Shown here: positions 35,706-45,098 of the stretch, one piece after another
Position numbering within the stretch: the stretch's first letter is position 1
How the letters are laid out: each line of letters starts with the position of its first letter
Source: Patescibacteria group bacterium
GTDB lineage: Bacteria > Patescibacteriota > Microgenomatia > UBA12405
Direction of reading: 5' to 3'
Assembly: GCA_018902845.1 (NCBI GenBank)
Contig: JAHIPV010000012.1
Coordinates: 1 to 60,925, forward strand
DNA: 60,925 bases
Position numbers and translations under genes: made by a program
Notes under the pieces: model-generated
Told to the model about the DNA's origin: nothing
Seen by the model: the letters and a program-made list of their open reading frames with translations, nothing else
The model's database searches: none

Positions 35706-37355
35706 TCAATAGTTCCCTAATTGATTAGTCATTGATGTAGTAGGTAACAGAGTCATCGGATTTTTTAGCTTGTCTAGCTCTTGTCTTAGTTCTGCCATTA
35801 ACTTGAAGTTTTCGAATATTTGGAAGGTTTGGGCTAAATAACTAGTTATATTAAGCTTACGGTCCTGGAGCTGATTGTCCGCTAATATAACCCCTTTATT
35901 TTCCCGTAAAATAGCGAAAATAGGGGTTGGCTGAATTCTACTAATCTTCTTATTTTCCACAAAAATCTTCTCATAAAAGAACCGTAAATAGTGACGTTTC
36001 AGAAACTTCGGTGCCTGTTTGTAAGTTTTGTAGATATCTTTGGTAAAAGATAAAACTTCCTCAATTAAATTAATATCAATATTACTCTTGTGTTCAAGGC
36101 CTTGGATTCTTTCATTTATTTTATGAATTTTGTTTTGAATCCTAACATACAATCTTTTAAAAACGTCCGATTCAATTGTTTCATCTAACAATGAATCTTC
36201 AAGCTTGTTTCTTTTTGTCTCTAGTGATGTTTTTTTGTTTATTAGCTTAATTTTTTCCGACTTAAAGTAAAGTCGGTTTTCTTCTAAAATTTCCTTAGTT
36301 TTTTTAACTACAGTAGCAACAAATTCTTGACTAAATTGCATTTTTTTAAAAGTTTTTTCAACTTGAAGTTCAAGATTTTTGAGCTCGACATAAGGAGCAG
36401 GACAACCATTTCTGTTTTGTTTAGGACAATGATAATAAGCAATTTTGTCTAATCTCGAGGATTTAGGTAAATTATGCCAATCAGCCGTATATCTTTGTCC
36501 ACACTCTTCGCAATATATAAACCCTCTTAACAAAAAGTTATATTTACGCTTTCTAATTAAAAAGCTTCTGTGTTTAGCTAAAACATACTGACAAGTATCA
36601 AACAAGTCCTTGTCGATAATTGGTTCTTGCTTCCCATTTTTCGACCTCCCTTTCCATCGAATACGCCCATAATAAAAGGGGTTGTTTAAAATGTTATGAA
36701 CAACTGAATGTCCTGGCGGATTACCGTTTTTGGATACAATATCTTTATCGCTTAACTGTGTTTGTAAATCCGAAATGGAATAACTACCTGTAGCGTAAAG
36801 TTCGAAAAGCTCTTTGATAACAGGGGCTACATATGGGTCTGGTTCGCAAGTTTTTCTTTCTTTTTCACCACCAACACTTTGGTATCCCAACGGTGGCGGG
36901 GTAGGTTGCCAACCACCGCGAAACTTTTGTTCTAAAGCGTCTTTAGTTCGCTTACCGTTGACTTCTGACTCCCATTCGGCAACCGAAGCAAAGATATTAG
37001 CTATCAAGCTAGAGCCATTAGACAAATCACCCTCCATAACCGAGTGAAACTCAATGTTAGATTCCACGAACTCTTTCCTTATCCTTGAAAAGTCAGTTAC
37101 ATTTCTGGCGAAGCGGTCAATTTTGTATATAACTAAGCATTCAACCTCTTTGTTTTTCAGTCTTTTAAGCATTTCCTGAAATTCAGGACGATTGGCCGTT
37201 CTTCCAGACTTGCCATCATCAATAAAAACTTCCTTGGGATGATATCCCCTGTTTACTGCGTATTCCTTGCAAGCTCTTTTTTGGTTATCTAAAGAGTAAC
37301 CCTCAGTAGCCTGCTCATCGGTCGAAACACGAATATAAATGTAACAATTTTTCAT
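35706..37355 (-). CDS. Large serine recombinase, second copy
   Basis: This 549-residue serine recombinase has the catalytic Ser11 in YIRVST, the resolvase domain (1-145), the Recombinase domain (about 165-265), a zinc ribbon (CEECGQRY ... YYHCPKQNRNGC, about 279-317) and a coiled coil (about 330-420). The C-terminal KLKNPMTLLP is an intact natural tail, unlike that of the tRNA-Asn element. TTTGAACCTAA follows immediately after the stop on this strand. It probably drives a second element; no att duplication could be identified with confidence. Confidence 0.92.
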   Translation of the reverse strand: MKNCYIYIRVSTDEQATEGYSLDNQKRACKEYAVNRGYHPKEVFIDDGKSGRTANRPEFQEMLKRLKNKEVECLVIYKIDRFARNVTDFSRIRKEFVESNIEFHSVMEGDLSNGSSLIANIFASVAEWESEVNGKRTKDALEQKFRGGWQPTPPPLGYQSVGGEKERKTCEPDPYVAPVIKELFELYATGSYSISDLQTQLSDKDIVSKNGNPPGHSVVHNILNNPFYYGRIRWKGRSKNGKQEPIIDKDLFDTCQYVLAKHRSFLIRKRKYNFLLRGFIYCEECGQRYTADWHNLPKSSRLDKIAYYHCPKQNRNGCPAPYVELKNLELQVEKTFKKMQFSQEFVATVVKKTKEILEENRLYFKSEKIKLINKKTSLETKRNKLEDSLLDETIESDVFKRLYVRIQNKIHKINERIQGLEHKSNIDINLIEEVLSFTKDIYKTYKQAPKFLKRHYLRFFYEKIFVENKKISRIQPTPIFAILRENKGVILADNQLQDRKLNITSYLAQTFQIFENFKLMAELRQELDKLKNPMTLLPTTSMTNQLGNY

Positions 37356-37508
37356 TTTGTCCTCCCTTAATTAACTAATTATACTTAATTATATAAAATT
37401 ACTTTTAATTAAGCAAAAGAATATGTTTTGTTGTAAAATTCTGACACTTTTCTGACATTACAACAATACTCAAAATCTGTTTCAATCTCAGACCAGCTCA
37501 TTTTTAAT

Positions 37509-37910
37509 TTAGTCATAATTTCTGTTTTTAAATAAAAATCCCTTTCTTTTTAAAATACCTACGTAATATTTAGGTAGTGAAGTCCTAATCATCCTCATTC
37601 TCTTGGCATTTAAGGCTAAGCTCAAACATTCAAATAATACTTCTGCTTTATAGTTTTTCGCCATTTTTATATGAAAATTTAAATTACTTTCATCGTCACC
37701 CAATTTCTTCATAATTTCTTCGGCAACAACTTTTGGTTTATTTTTTTGTTCGTCTAGTAAATTCATGAGATTGTTTAAGGCATTTTCTACTTCGTTATTA
37801 ACGTTACTTAAGTAATTATTTTCGTTAACAACGTTTACGTTGCTAACGTTATCCCTTTTAAAGAATTTTTTATTATTAATTACTTCCGAAATTTTAGAAA
37901 CTTTTTTCAT
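37509..37910 (-). CDS. Hypothetical basic protein of the recombinase module
   Basis: This 133-residue protein is Asn/Val/Lys-rich at the N-terminus (VNVVNENNYLSNVN) with a helical C-terminal half (VAEEIMKKLGDDESNLNFHI, then ALNAKRMRMI). It could bind DNA. It lies upstream of the recombinase on the same strand, like the small genes next to the first recombinase, but no sequence similarity to those is clear. The three AACGTT motifs in its gene arise from the Asn-Val codons. Confidence 0.5.
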   Translation of the reverse strand: MKKVSKISEVINNKKFFKRDNVSNVNVVNENNYLSNVNNEVENALNNLMNLLDEQKNKPKVVAEEIMKKLGDDESNLNFHIKMAKNYKAEVLFECLSLALNAKRMRMIRTSLPKYYVGILKRKGFLFKNRNYD

Positions 37911-37935
37911 TTATATTTTTATTTTTGACAATTAT

Positions 37936-38202
37936 TTAGTTATCGACGGGAAAACTTTGGTCATATAAAAAAGTTTTAAGCTCACGTTGAGCAATACAAA
38001 AACTTCTCGGCTCAACTAATCCTTTTCCACTCCAAAACTTTCTTGTTAAAGCTTCCCTTGTTGAGTCATCCTCGAAGCCAAAAAAGGCATGTTTGGGGGT
38101 TTCTCTGGTGATGTGCAAAAGATTGCAACCTTTGGTCTTTAAAAATGTAGCCAGTGGTAGATTGTCAGTATGGAAAAATGGTTTTTTATTTTGAGTATTC
38201 AT
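37936..38202 (-). CDS. DUF5659-like small protein
   Basis: This 88-residue protein reads MNTQNKKPFFHTDNLPLATF, then K-G-C-N-L-L, then FFGFEDDSTREALTRKFWSG and a C-terminal SFCIAQRELKTFLYDQ. The T-D-x-x-L-A-x-[FY]-L / F-x-F-E-D pattern is that of DUF5659, small proteins often found beside serine recombinases in CPR genomes. The ATG at 38202 is preferred over a longer frame to 38286 because it gives the standard DUF5659 length. A role in element control is inferred. Confidence 0.55.
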   Translation of the reverse strand: MNTQNKKPFFHTDNLPLATFLKTKGCNLLHITRETPKHAFFGFEDDSTREALTRKFWSGKGLVEPRSFCIAQRELKTFLYDQSFPVDN

Positions 38203-38423
38203 AGTCAGTATTTTTATTTTGATATTTTTGATAAATATGGAACAAACAAATTCGAACCCAAGCATTGGCAACATTTTCAAGCTCATTTCTCTTTAATTTT
38301 TGTTTATGTTTATTTTTGGCCTTCATGTTCTTAAGACATATTCGTCTTAAGAGTAGGTTAGCCGTTAAGAGACACCGAAAAAATGGAGGGATAGGGTTTG
38401 GTAAAATTCCACCCTAAAATTTC

Positions 38424-39104
38424 TTAAAAAAGGTTTTTTCTGTAGGCCTTGACTGCTTTTACGATTAAATCTTTTACTGAGCGGTTAAAATCATCCCCAC
38501 TTATTCCATCTTGTCTGGCAATTTGCCGATAAGTCATCCCTTTTCTTACTTTCCAATACCATTTTCTATCCCTATCAACCTCTTTCCTAATTTTATTGTA
38601 TTCATCTGCCCTATAATGAGTGTCTGGAGACGCTTGTACCTTTCTCATTGCCTCTTTGTATTTACCGAAAGCTTCAAGAACATCTTTCTTTTTTGTTTGA
38701 GAAGTAATTAAGATAGCCCAAATAAAATAAGGTTTGTATGTAACAAAAGACGGCAATTTAGAGAAATTAATTAGTTGAGTTGCTACATAATCCACATCTG
38801 TTATTTCACAACCTAATACCGCTTTTTCAAATACATCTTGATAATTAGTTTCCAAGCCCATGGACATTCTCAAGTCTTTTATTTTTTTATAAAACACTCG
38901 AATCGTCTTTTTCCCCAAATTTGTAATTAACCAATGTTGGTAATTATTGAGCCCAAAGGGTTTGCTGATTCCGTACTTCTTTCTTATTTTTTTAGCTTCT
39001 TTGATAAATATCGGACTATCAATTATGAAAGCAATATCAGTATATTTCTTAAAATCTTTTATCTTTATTTTTGCGGGCTCAAAACCATATTTATTTTTAT
39101 TCAT
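38424..39104 (-). CDS. Element-conserved protein with C-terminal HTH-like block
   Basis: This 226-residue protein ends in WYWKVRKGMTYRQIA ... KDLIVKAVKAYRKNLF, the block shared with the 267-residue protein at 14526-15329. The shared part is probably a small DNA-reading helix-turn-helix. The N-terminal part is helical and basic. It is divergent from the MerR-like gene at 39167, so the gap of 62 bases must carry both promoters. Both copies sit at the same place relative to a recombinase and a type III R-M operon. Confidence 0.55.
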   Translation of the reverse strand: MNKNKYGFEPAKIKIKDFKKYTDIAFIIDSPIFIKEAKKIRKKYGISKPFGLNNYQHWLITNLGKKTIRVFYKKIKDLRMSMGLETNYQDVFEKAVLGCEITDVDYVATQLINFSKLPSFVTYKPYFIWAILITSQTKKKDVLEAFGKYKEAMRKVQASPDTHYRADEYNKIRKEVDRDRKWYWKVRKGMTYRQIARQDGISGDDFNRSVKDLIVKAVKAYRKNLF

Positions 39105-39166
39105 TCGTTGTAGATATTATTTATCTTATGTATAATTTAGCATAATTAAACACAGTAACTGAAAAA

Positions 39167-39361
39167 ATGAACAATCAAGACAATAGCTTGCCAAGACTAA
39201 TAGGAATAAAAAAAGCGGCAGAAATGCTTAGTGTCCATCCTGCCACTTTGAGGCGTTGGGATAACGAAGGTAAACTAAAAGCAATAAGAATTGGAAGCAG
39301 AAAAAAAGTAGGGGACAGGCGTTATCGCTTGGAAGATGTCCAAAAATTAATGCAGGGCTAA
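39167..39361 (+). CDS. MerR-like HTH protein (excisionase type)
   Basis: This 64-residue protein is almost only a winged HTH: LIGIKKAAEMLSVHPATLRR (about 12-31), WDNEGKLKAIRIGSRKKVGD, and RRYRLEDVQKLM. This is the MerR/excisionase-like fold with no effector domain. It could be the recombination directionality factor of the adjacent recombinase or the regulator of the R-M operon starting 34 bases downstream. The first would make it functionally paired with the recombinase at 35706. Confidence 0.75.
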   Translation: MNNQDNSLPRLIGIKKAAEMLSVHPATLRRWDNEGKLKAIRIGSRKKVGDRRYRLEDVQKLMQG

Positions 39362-39394
39362 CCAAATAAAACTCGCATCTGTAAATATAAAAAT

Positions 39395-41182
39395 ATGAAT
39401 AAACAAGATAAAGCACAAACAGTTTCCAAAGCAAAAGGTCGACCAATGCTTACTTGGGTTGGGAAAAAACCTTTAGATAAAATCGAATACTTTCCCGCTC
39501 AAGAAAAAGAGGTCTATGGCGATAAATCCTCAAAAGAATTTAACAAGCTATTCTGGGGCGATAATCTTCAAGTTCTCTCTCATCTCCTAAAAGAATACCG
39601 AGGAAAAATTGACCTGATTTATATTGACCCTCCTTTCGATAGTAAGGCTGATTATATTAAGAAGGTAAAAATTAAAGGCGAAAAAACAGAAGGTACACAA
39701 CAAAGTATTTTGGAGGAAAAGCAATATACCGACATTTGGGAAAACGATGAATACCTCCAATTTATGTACGAAAGATTTCTTGTGATAAAAGAGCTTCTTT
39801 CCGAAACAGGAAGTTTATATGTTCATTGTGATTACAGGAAAGATAGCTACCTGAGAATTATACTTGACGAAGTTTTCGGGGAAGAGAATCTGGTGAATGA
39901 AATTATTTGGGGGTATAGAACGGGTGGTATATCGAAGGGCACCTTTGCTCGTAAACACGACACAATACTTTTTTATGCTAAATCAAATAAGTTTAAATTC
40001 AATACGCAGTTTTATAAATCTTATCAACAAAAAAAGTACAATTTTAGTGAAAAATACCCAGAGCTTTATGACAAAGAAAAACAAAAATGGTACCACAATT
40101 CCGTGTGCAGAGATGTCTGGGAGGATATCTTTCCAATCGGAACAGAACCTGGAAACATGGAAAGGGGAGATTATCCGACCCAAAAACCAGAGGCTTTACT
40201 GAAGAGGGTAATTGAGGCATCTTCAGATCCAGGGGGCATCGTGATGGATTGTTTCTGCGGAAGCGGAACAACATTAGCTGTGGCTCAGAAATTGGGCCGA
40301 CGATGGATTGGATGCGATATTAACATTGGAGCCATCCAAACATCTTCTAAGCGTTTAGCAAGTATTATCGAGGCCCAATTGGGGAAGGTGTCGGCAAAGT
40401 TAATTAAAGACGATTTTAAGAGACTACACGCCTTTAAAGTACTGAATGTTAACGACTATGACATTTTCAAAAATGAAATTGAAGCCAAAGAGATTGTTAT
40501 GGACATGTACGGGGTTGAACCGATTAAAAGAAGCAGTTTTGACGGGATTTTGGACAACAACTTTGTCAAAGTAATGCCCCTTAATCGAGTACTTAACAAA
40601 TTGGATATAAAAAATGTTCTAAAAAACATAAATGACAGTATCGATAGTTTTACTGCCAAGTCAACCTCAAAATCTGGAGAAGAAGTCTATCAAGAGGGTG
40701 TTATCTTAATTTGTTCAGGTGCAGAACTCGATACCGAAAATTATCTTAAAAAAGAAAACAACACAGGAGTAAAAGTCACCATTCGAGATATTCTTAACGA
40801 TAAGAAAAACTTAATCTTCAAAAAGAAGCCGGAGGCCAAAATTGAGGTTAAAGCAAAAAACAGTGAGTTATCGGTTGTCATTAAGGAATTTTACTCACCA
40901 ATTTTGATGAGAAAACTAGAGCTTGAGAACGAGAAGATGATTGATAAGAAAGCTCAAGCTAAAGTGGAAGACTTTAAACAAATCATTGAAAGTGTAGCAA
41001 TTGATGTTGACTACGATTCCGAGCTATTTAACGCCGAAATTATCGACTTACCAGACAAAAAAGAAATTATCAAATCGAAATATAAATATCACTATCCCAA
41101 AAAAGGAAAATATACTATAGCAATTAAAATTGTTGATGTTTTGGGAGAAGAATATTTTGAAACGTTTAATGTTACAGCGTAA
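39395..41182 (+). CDS. Type III R-M modification subunit, second system
   Basis: This 595-residue beta-class adenine methyltransferase has DPPF (about 77-80, in YIDPPFDSKADY) before CFCGSGTT (about 287-294). The target-recognition region in between is shorter than in the Mod at 16762, so specificity probably differs. Its C-terminal domain is recognisably the same family as in the first Mod. It is followed after 5 bases by the res gene. Unlike the first system, no HEPN-like gene lies between mod and res. Confidence 0.88.
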   Translation: MNKQDKAQTVSKAKGRPMLTWVGKKPLDKIEYFPAQEKEVYGDKSSKEFNKLFWGDNLQVLSHLLKEYRGKIDLIYIDPPFDSKADYIKKVKIKGEKTEGTQQSILEEKQYTDIWENDEYLQFMYERFLVIKELLSETGSLYVHCDYRKDSYLRIILDEVFGEENLVNEIIWGYRTGGISKGTFARKHDTILFYAKSNKFKFNTQFYKSYQQKKYNFSEKYPELYDKEKQKWYHNSVCRDVWEDIFPIGTEPGNMERGDYPTQKPEALLKRVIEASSDPGGIVMDCFCGSGTTLAVAQKLGRRWIGCDINIGAIQTSSKRLASIIEAQLGKVSAKLIKDDFKRLHAFKVLNVNDYDIFKNEIEAKEIVMDMYGVEPIKRSSFDGILDNNFVKVMPLNRVLNKLDIKNVLKNINDSIDSFTAKSTSKSGEEVYQEGVILICSGAELDTENYLKKENNTGVKVTIRDILNDKKNLIFKKKPEAKIEVKAKNSELSVVIKEFYSPILMRKLELENEKMIDKKAQAKVEDFKQIIESVAIDVDYDSELFNAEIIDLPDKKEIIKSKYKYHYPKKGKYTIAIKIVDVLGEEYFETFNVTA

Positions 41183-41187
41183 ATATA

Positions 41188-43731
41188 ATGGACAACACTT
41201 TGCTTCAAGCCATACAAAAACAAGTCGAAGATTGGCGAAGTGGTGAGTATAAAGGAATCAAAAAAGAAACGCTCAATATTCTCAGGTACATAAAAAGGAT
41301 TGGATTTCTCCACCAACCCCAAGTTGAAGCTCTTGAAACATATATTTATCTTAAAGAAATATATGGCAATAAGCCATTTGTAGATATTGTTCGAGATATT
41401 TTTGAAAATGAAAAAGACTTGATTCTATCTTTGGGGTTAAGTGAGAAAGAGGCTCTTGAACTGGCTTTTGATAAAGAAAAAGAAAAGAAAATTGATGCTT
41501 TACTCCACAAACAATACAACAGCGTTGACTATTCCAACCAAGTATATGCCCTTACAATGGGAGCGGGTAAAACAATCTTAATGGGAACAATGATTTTATA
41601 TGATTTTGTTTTATCTTACTATTACCCCGAAGATGCTCGTTTTGGTAAAAACGCCCTCGTTTTTGCTCCAGACACGACCATTATTGACAGTTTAAAAGAA
41701 ATAAAAACATTTGATTACGCCAAGGTATTGCCCAGAGAGTATCGTTTGATTATTTTAAACATTAAATATCATTACCTTGAAAATACAGAAACATCAGTAT
41801 CGGCCATTGGAAATTACAACATTATCGTTTCTAATTCACAAAAAATTATCCTTAAAACCCGCCATAAAGAAAATAATAATGCCAAGCTGTTTAGAGACGA
41901 GCGGTTTCTCAAAAGTAAAGCAATCGAAAACAAAAGATTACATGCAATTCGAGAGTTACAAAGTTTGATAGTTTTTGTTGACGAAGCTCACCATTCTTTC
42001 GGTACCACCTTGGAGGGAACGCTTAAAAAAACCAAAGAAACGATTAATTTTATTCATAAGGAAGGTAAAACCCCACTTGTGGCTGTAATCAACCTGACAG
42101 GAACACCATATATTAAAAACAAAATGATTAGCGATGTGGTTTGCCATTTTGGACTAAAACAAGGGATTGAGAAGGGAATTTTAAAGCAAGTTAGATTTTT
42201 TGAATATGACAATGTTAAAACAGAAGGTTTCATCGAAGACATAGTTAAAAAATTTTGGGGGGAGTATAAGGAAAATAGGTTAGAAAATAAACTACCCAAA
42301 ATTGCTTTTTATGCCTCAAATATTGACGATTTACAAAAAGAATTAAAACCTAAGTTAGAAACAATTTTATTAAAACACGGAATTCCTCAAGACAAAATTC
42401 TCGAATATCACACAGAAGCAGAAAAAAGCAAAGAAGAATTTCAAAAATTAGACACCCCAGATAGCACAAAGCAATTTATCCTTTTGGTTGGCAAGGGTAC
42501 GGAAGGGTGGAATTGTCGTTCTTTGGTTGCTTGTGCTTTGTATCGTAAGCCCAAAAGTTCAATTTTTGTTTTACAATCTTCGACAAGGTGCTTAAGAAGC
42601 ATTGGTGACAATTCAACAATAGCCTCAATCTTTTTATCTCAGGAAAATTACCAAATCTTAGATAGGGAACTAAAAAACAATTTTGCTACGACAATTGAAG
42701 AACTTAATAATCAGGAACAGAAAAGTGTTGAGCACACTCTCACAGTTGAAAAAAAAAGGAAAATCAAAGTAAAAAAGGTATTAAAAGAAATTATTTCCGT
42801 AACAACTAAAGACGCAGAAGAGATTAATATCGATTGGGATAACTTTAAAGCAAATGACTATCTTCCTTATTTATCAGAAAGTGGAATTTTACTAAATCAA
42901 GAGAAAAAAGCCGAGTATCTTAAGTCTCACGCCAAAAAACAATTATCAATAAAAAGCGACCTAACATTTTATGAAATAGTCGAAATCATTAATAGATACA
43001 CTCTTCTTCCTTGTTTAATTATCGAGAAAATATTGTTAAACGAAAAAAGTAGAGACTCAATTACTTTAAAAGTGAATAGCAATACGGGATTGTTACCGTT
43101 TATAACAGAAAACATACTTAAAAAAGCTTATCAGTATGAAGAAAAAACAGACATTGTTGAAGAAGAACTGGAACTTACAAAAGAATATCCATTCAAAATT
43201 AACATCGACGAGAGAAGAAATGATTTAGTTGTTTACAAACAAGACTCCGATAAAAGCAGATTAGGGTTTCATATCAATCCTTATAATTTTGACAGTCGAG
43301 ATGAAAAAAGTTTGTTTTCTTATTTAAAAGAAGTTCTAGATGAAGATGAGGTAATTGTCGATATTTACTTCACAGGTGGGGTAACTGACGCAGTCCACAA
43401 TGACTTCTTCTTTGAATATTATAGTCCGACAGCTAAAAAAATTGCTCGTTACTTTCCAGATTTTTTAATCGAAACAAGCAAGGGAAGATTTTTGGTAATT
43501 GAAGTTAAATCAAATACCGAGAAATTAAGCTACGAACATAACAAAAAGGAATATAAAGGCGATAGAGAACATTTATTTGACGAGGTTTTTTCTAAAGAGC
43601 TTGGATTTCGACAATTTCAAAATATAAACAAAAATTTCGACTATCACATAATTTTTGACGCTGGTTTACAAGCACAACAGAAAGAGTTACTTGGAATAAT
43701 CAACAAAAAGTATGAATCGAATTTTAACTGA
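41188..43731 (+). CDS. Type III R-M restriction subunit, second system
   Basis: This 847-residue SF2 helicase-nuclease has Walker A MGAGKTIL (about 124-131), a DEAH box VDEAHHSFG (about 264-272) and a C-terminal PD-(D/E)xK: YFPDFLIETSKGRFLVIEVK (about 754-774). It lacks the canonical T-G-S-G-K-T spacing only in having Ala for the Ser. The gene order mod-res, overlapped by a small membrane-protein gene at its 3' end, implies one operon. It appears intact and would restrict DNA lacking the partner Mod's mark. Confidence 0.88.
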   Translation: MDNTLLQAIQKQVEDWRSGEYKGIKKETLNILRYIKRIGFLHQPQVEALETYIYLKEIYGNKPFVDIVRDIFENEKDLILSLGLSEKEALELAFDKEKEKKIDALLHKQYNSVDYSNQVYALTMGAGKTILMGTMILYDFVLSYYYPEDARFGKNALVFAPDTTIIDSLKEIKTFDYAKVLPREYRLIILNIKYHYLENTETSVSAIGNYNIIVSNSQKIILKTRHKENNNAKLFRDERFLKSKAIENKRLHAIRELQSLIVFVDEAHHSFGTTLEGTLKKTKETINFIHKEGKTPLVAVINLTGTPYIKNKMISDVVCHFGLKQGIEKGILKQVRFFEYDNVKTEGFIEDIVKKFWGEYKENRLENKLPKIAFYASNIDDLQKELKPKLETILLKHGIPQDKILEYHTEAEKSKEEFQKLDTPDSTKQFILLVGKGTEGWNCRSLVACALYRKPKSSIFVLQSSTRCLRSIGDNSTIASIFLSQENYQILDRELKNNFATTIEELNNQEQKSVEHTLTVEKKRKIKVKKVLKEIISVTTKDAEEINIDWDNFKANDYLPYLSESGILLNQEKKAEYLKSHAKKQLSIKSDLTFYEIVEIINRYTLLPCLIIEKILLNEKSRDSITLKVNSNTGLLPFITENILKKAYQYEEKTDIVEEELELTKEYPFKINIDERRNDLVVYKQDSDKSRLGFHINPYNFDSRDEKSLFSYLKEVLDEDEVIVDIYFTGGVTDAVHNDFFFEYYSPTAKKIARYFPDFLIETSKGRFLVIEVKSNTEKLSYEHNKKEYKGDREHLFDEVFSKELGFRQFQNINKNFDYHIIFDAGLQAQQKELLGIINKKYESNFN

Positions 43732-44428
43732 GGGTTTTGGTGCGTTTGCTGGGGCATTTTTTGCTTTCCTGTTTCTACGACTTGCCGAGTTTTTAACAAA
43801 GCTATACCAGAGAGAGGTTAAACACTATAATTCTCTAGTCCATCTTGAGACGCAATTAAACGAGATTATAGGTATTATTCACGATAATCTATATATTTTG
43901 CCAAATTTTATAAGAGTAATTAAGTCTGGGAATATTTATTTCAATAATCTGCAAACTATTCCGATAGACAAAAGCCATTATGACAATTTATACAATTTAG
44001 AATTAATGAATACTTTGTTTTCTTATCAGTACCAAACACGGAAGCTAAATGACGATATAGCAACCGCTACTCTTGGATACACAGATATTAAAAATGCATT
44101 AATTCAAAAAAACCTTGAAAAACCCGATTATATTATTAACGCAGAATTAATGGCTAAAAACTTGAAGCATATAGAAGTTTTCTTAGCAGAATTACAAAAT
44201 GAAACGATAGACCTACTGGCAAAAATTCGAATTCAGATAGCTTATGACAAGCCTCTTGGCACCAAACTACAATCATTTTTTATTCGTTCTTCCAGTAAGA
44301 AAATTAAAAAGAAAGAGATTGAGAAAGAAAAATCAAAACTTTTGAAGGAAATTGAAGAAACAAAAACTCAAAGTCAAAAACAAATTGATGAAATCATCAA
44401 AAAATATGAAAAAGATAGACAAGACTAA
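43712..44428 (+). CDS. Membrane-anchored coiled-coil protein
   Basis: This 238-residue protein has an N-terminal membrane segment (about 8-28), a helical body and a charged coiled coil at the C-terminus (about 190-238, KKEIEKEKSKLLKEIEETK). It overlaps the res gene by 20 bases, so it is made with the R-M complex. A role in anchoring or sensing at the membrane is possible, but no motif supports a specific function. Confidence 0.55.
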   Translation: MNRILTEGFGAFAGAFFAFLFLRLAEFLTKLYQREVKHYNSLVHLETQLNEIIGIIHDNLYILPNFIRVIKSGNIYFNNLQTIPIDKSHYDNLYNLELMNTLFSYQYQTRKLNDDIATATLGYTDIKNALIQKNLEKPDYIINAELMAKNLKHIEVFLAELQNETIDLLAKIRIQIAYDKPLGTKLQSFFIRSSSKKIKKKEIEKEKSKLLKEIEETKTQSQKQIDEIIKKYEKDRQD

Positions 44429-44537
44429 GATTCCAGCTAGTGAAAAAGTTGCAACGAAACCCACACCACCAGACAACCTGGCCTCCGATTTTCAGGAACT
44501 TATAGACGATAAACCAAAAAATAACGAAAAAAAATAG
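44406..44537 (+). CDS. Small acidic-tailed peptide
   Basis: This 43-residue peptide starts at an ATG inside the last codons of the preceding gene and is read in another frame past that gene's stop. Composition after the overlap (PTPPDNLASDFQELIDDKP) looks like coding sequence. There is no clear ribosome site, but translational coupling across the overlap is possible. An ATG at 44388 would give a slightly longer form. Confidence 0.35.
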   Translation: MKKIDKTKIPASEKVATKPTPPDNLASDFQELIDDKPKNNEKK

Positions 44538-44545
44538 GGGAAAAA

Positions 44546-45073
44546 ATGACTGACGAACAAAAAAAAGGAGCATTAAAAGAAAGAATACTTATTGAACAAC
44601 TACGTCGCTTTGTAAAAGAACATCATTTTACTCGAACAAATCTGGTGACTGAGGAAATTAACAAAATTGAATCAGGCTTAAGGAATTTGTTATTTACTCT
44701 AGCAATTTTTCTTTTTACTTTCACTTCACCCATTTTTATCGAATCAAAAGGTTTACCAGAAATAGTAAAATTACTTCTTTTTCTTTCATGGATTTTTCTA
44801 TTTTCCTCAATGATATTCGGCTTAATTCAGATAGTAATTGATATAAAATTTCTTAGTAAAAGTGGGGAAATAGAAAATAAAGCTGAAAAGCTATGGTCAA
44901 CGGCATTTATAGGCTTTGACGAATACGAAAAGAGGGCAAAGGAAGGAGAAGAGTTGTTTGAAGATTTCGATACCCACTCTCCCTACATTCCATTGATTCA
45001 ACAAGTAGTCTTTCTCTTGATAGCGTTTTTATTGATTATGAGTGGAGCAAGCCTGCTATTATTTGGAAAATAA
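44546..45073 (+). CDS. Three-helix membrane protein, unknown
   Basis: This 175-residue protein has three membrane helices (about 50-68, 75-97 and 151-172) and charged cytoplasmic ends. The first 45 residues are basic-amphipathic. A ribosome site AGGGG lies 7 bases before the ATG. It follows the R-M operon and may act with the coiled-coil membrane protein at 43712. Many two- or three-helix membrane proteins beside R-M or TIR genes are effectors, but that is only an inference here. Confidence 0.5.
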   Translation: MTDEQKKGALKERILIEQLRRFVKEHHFTRTNLVTEEINKIESGLRNLLFTLAIFLFTFTSPIFIESKGLPEIVKLLLFLSWIFLFSSMIFGLIQIVIDIKFLSKSGEIENKAEKLWSTAFIGFDEYEKRAKEGEELFEDFDTHSPYIPLIQQVVFLLIAFLLIMSGASLLLFGK

Positions 45074-45098
45074 CAATTCGTTTTTAGTTTGTAAATCT

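Noticed and set aside
37795-37852. Three AACGTT motifs in about 50 bases, iteron-like
   Set aside because: They coincide with Asn-Val codons of the 133-residue gene and their spacing (30 and 15 bases) follows the reading frame, so protein composition explains them.
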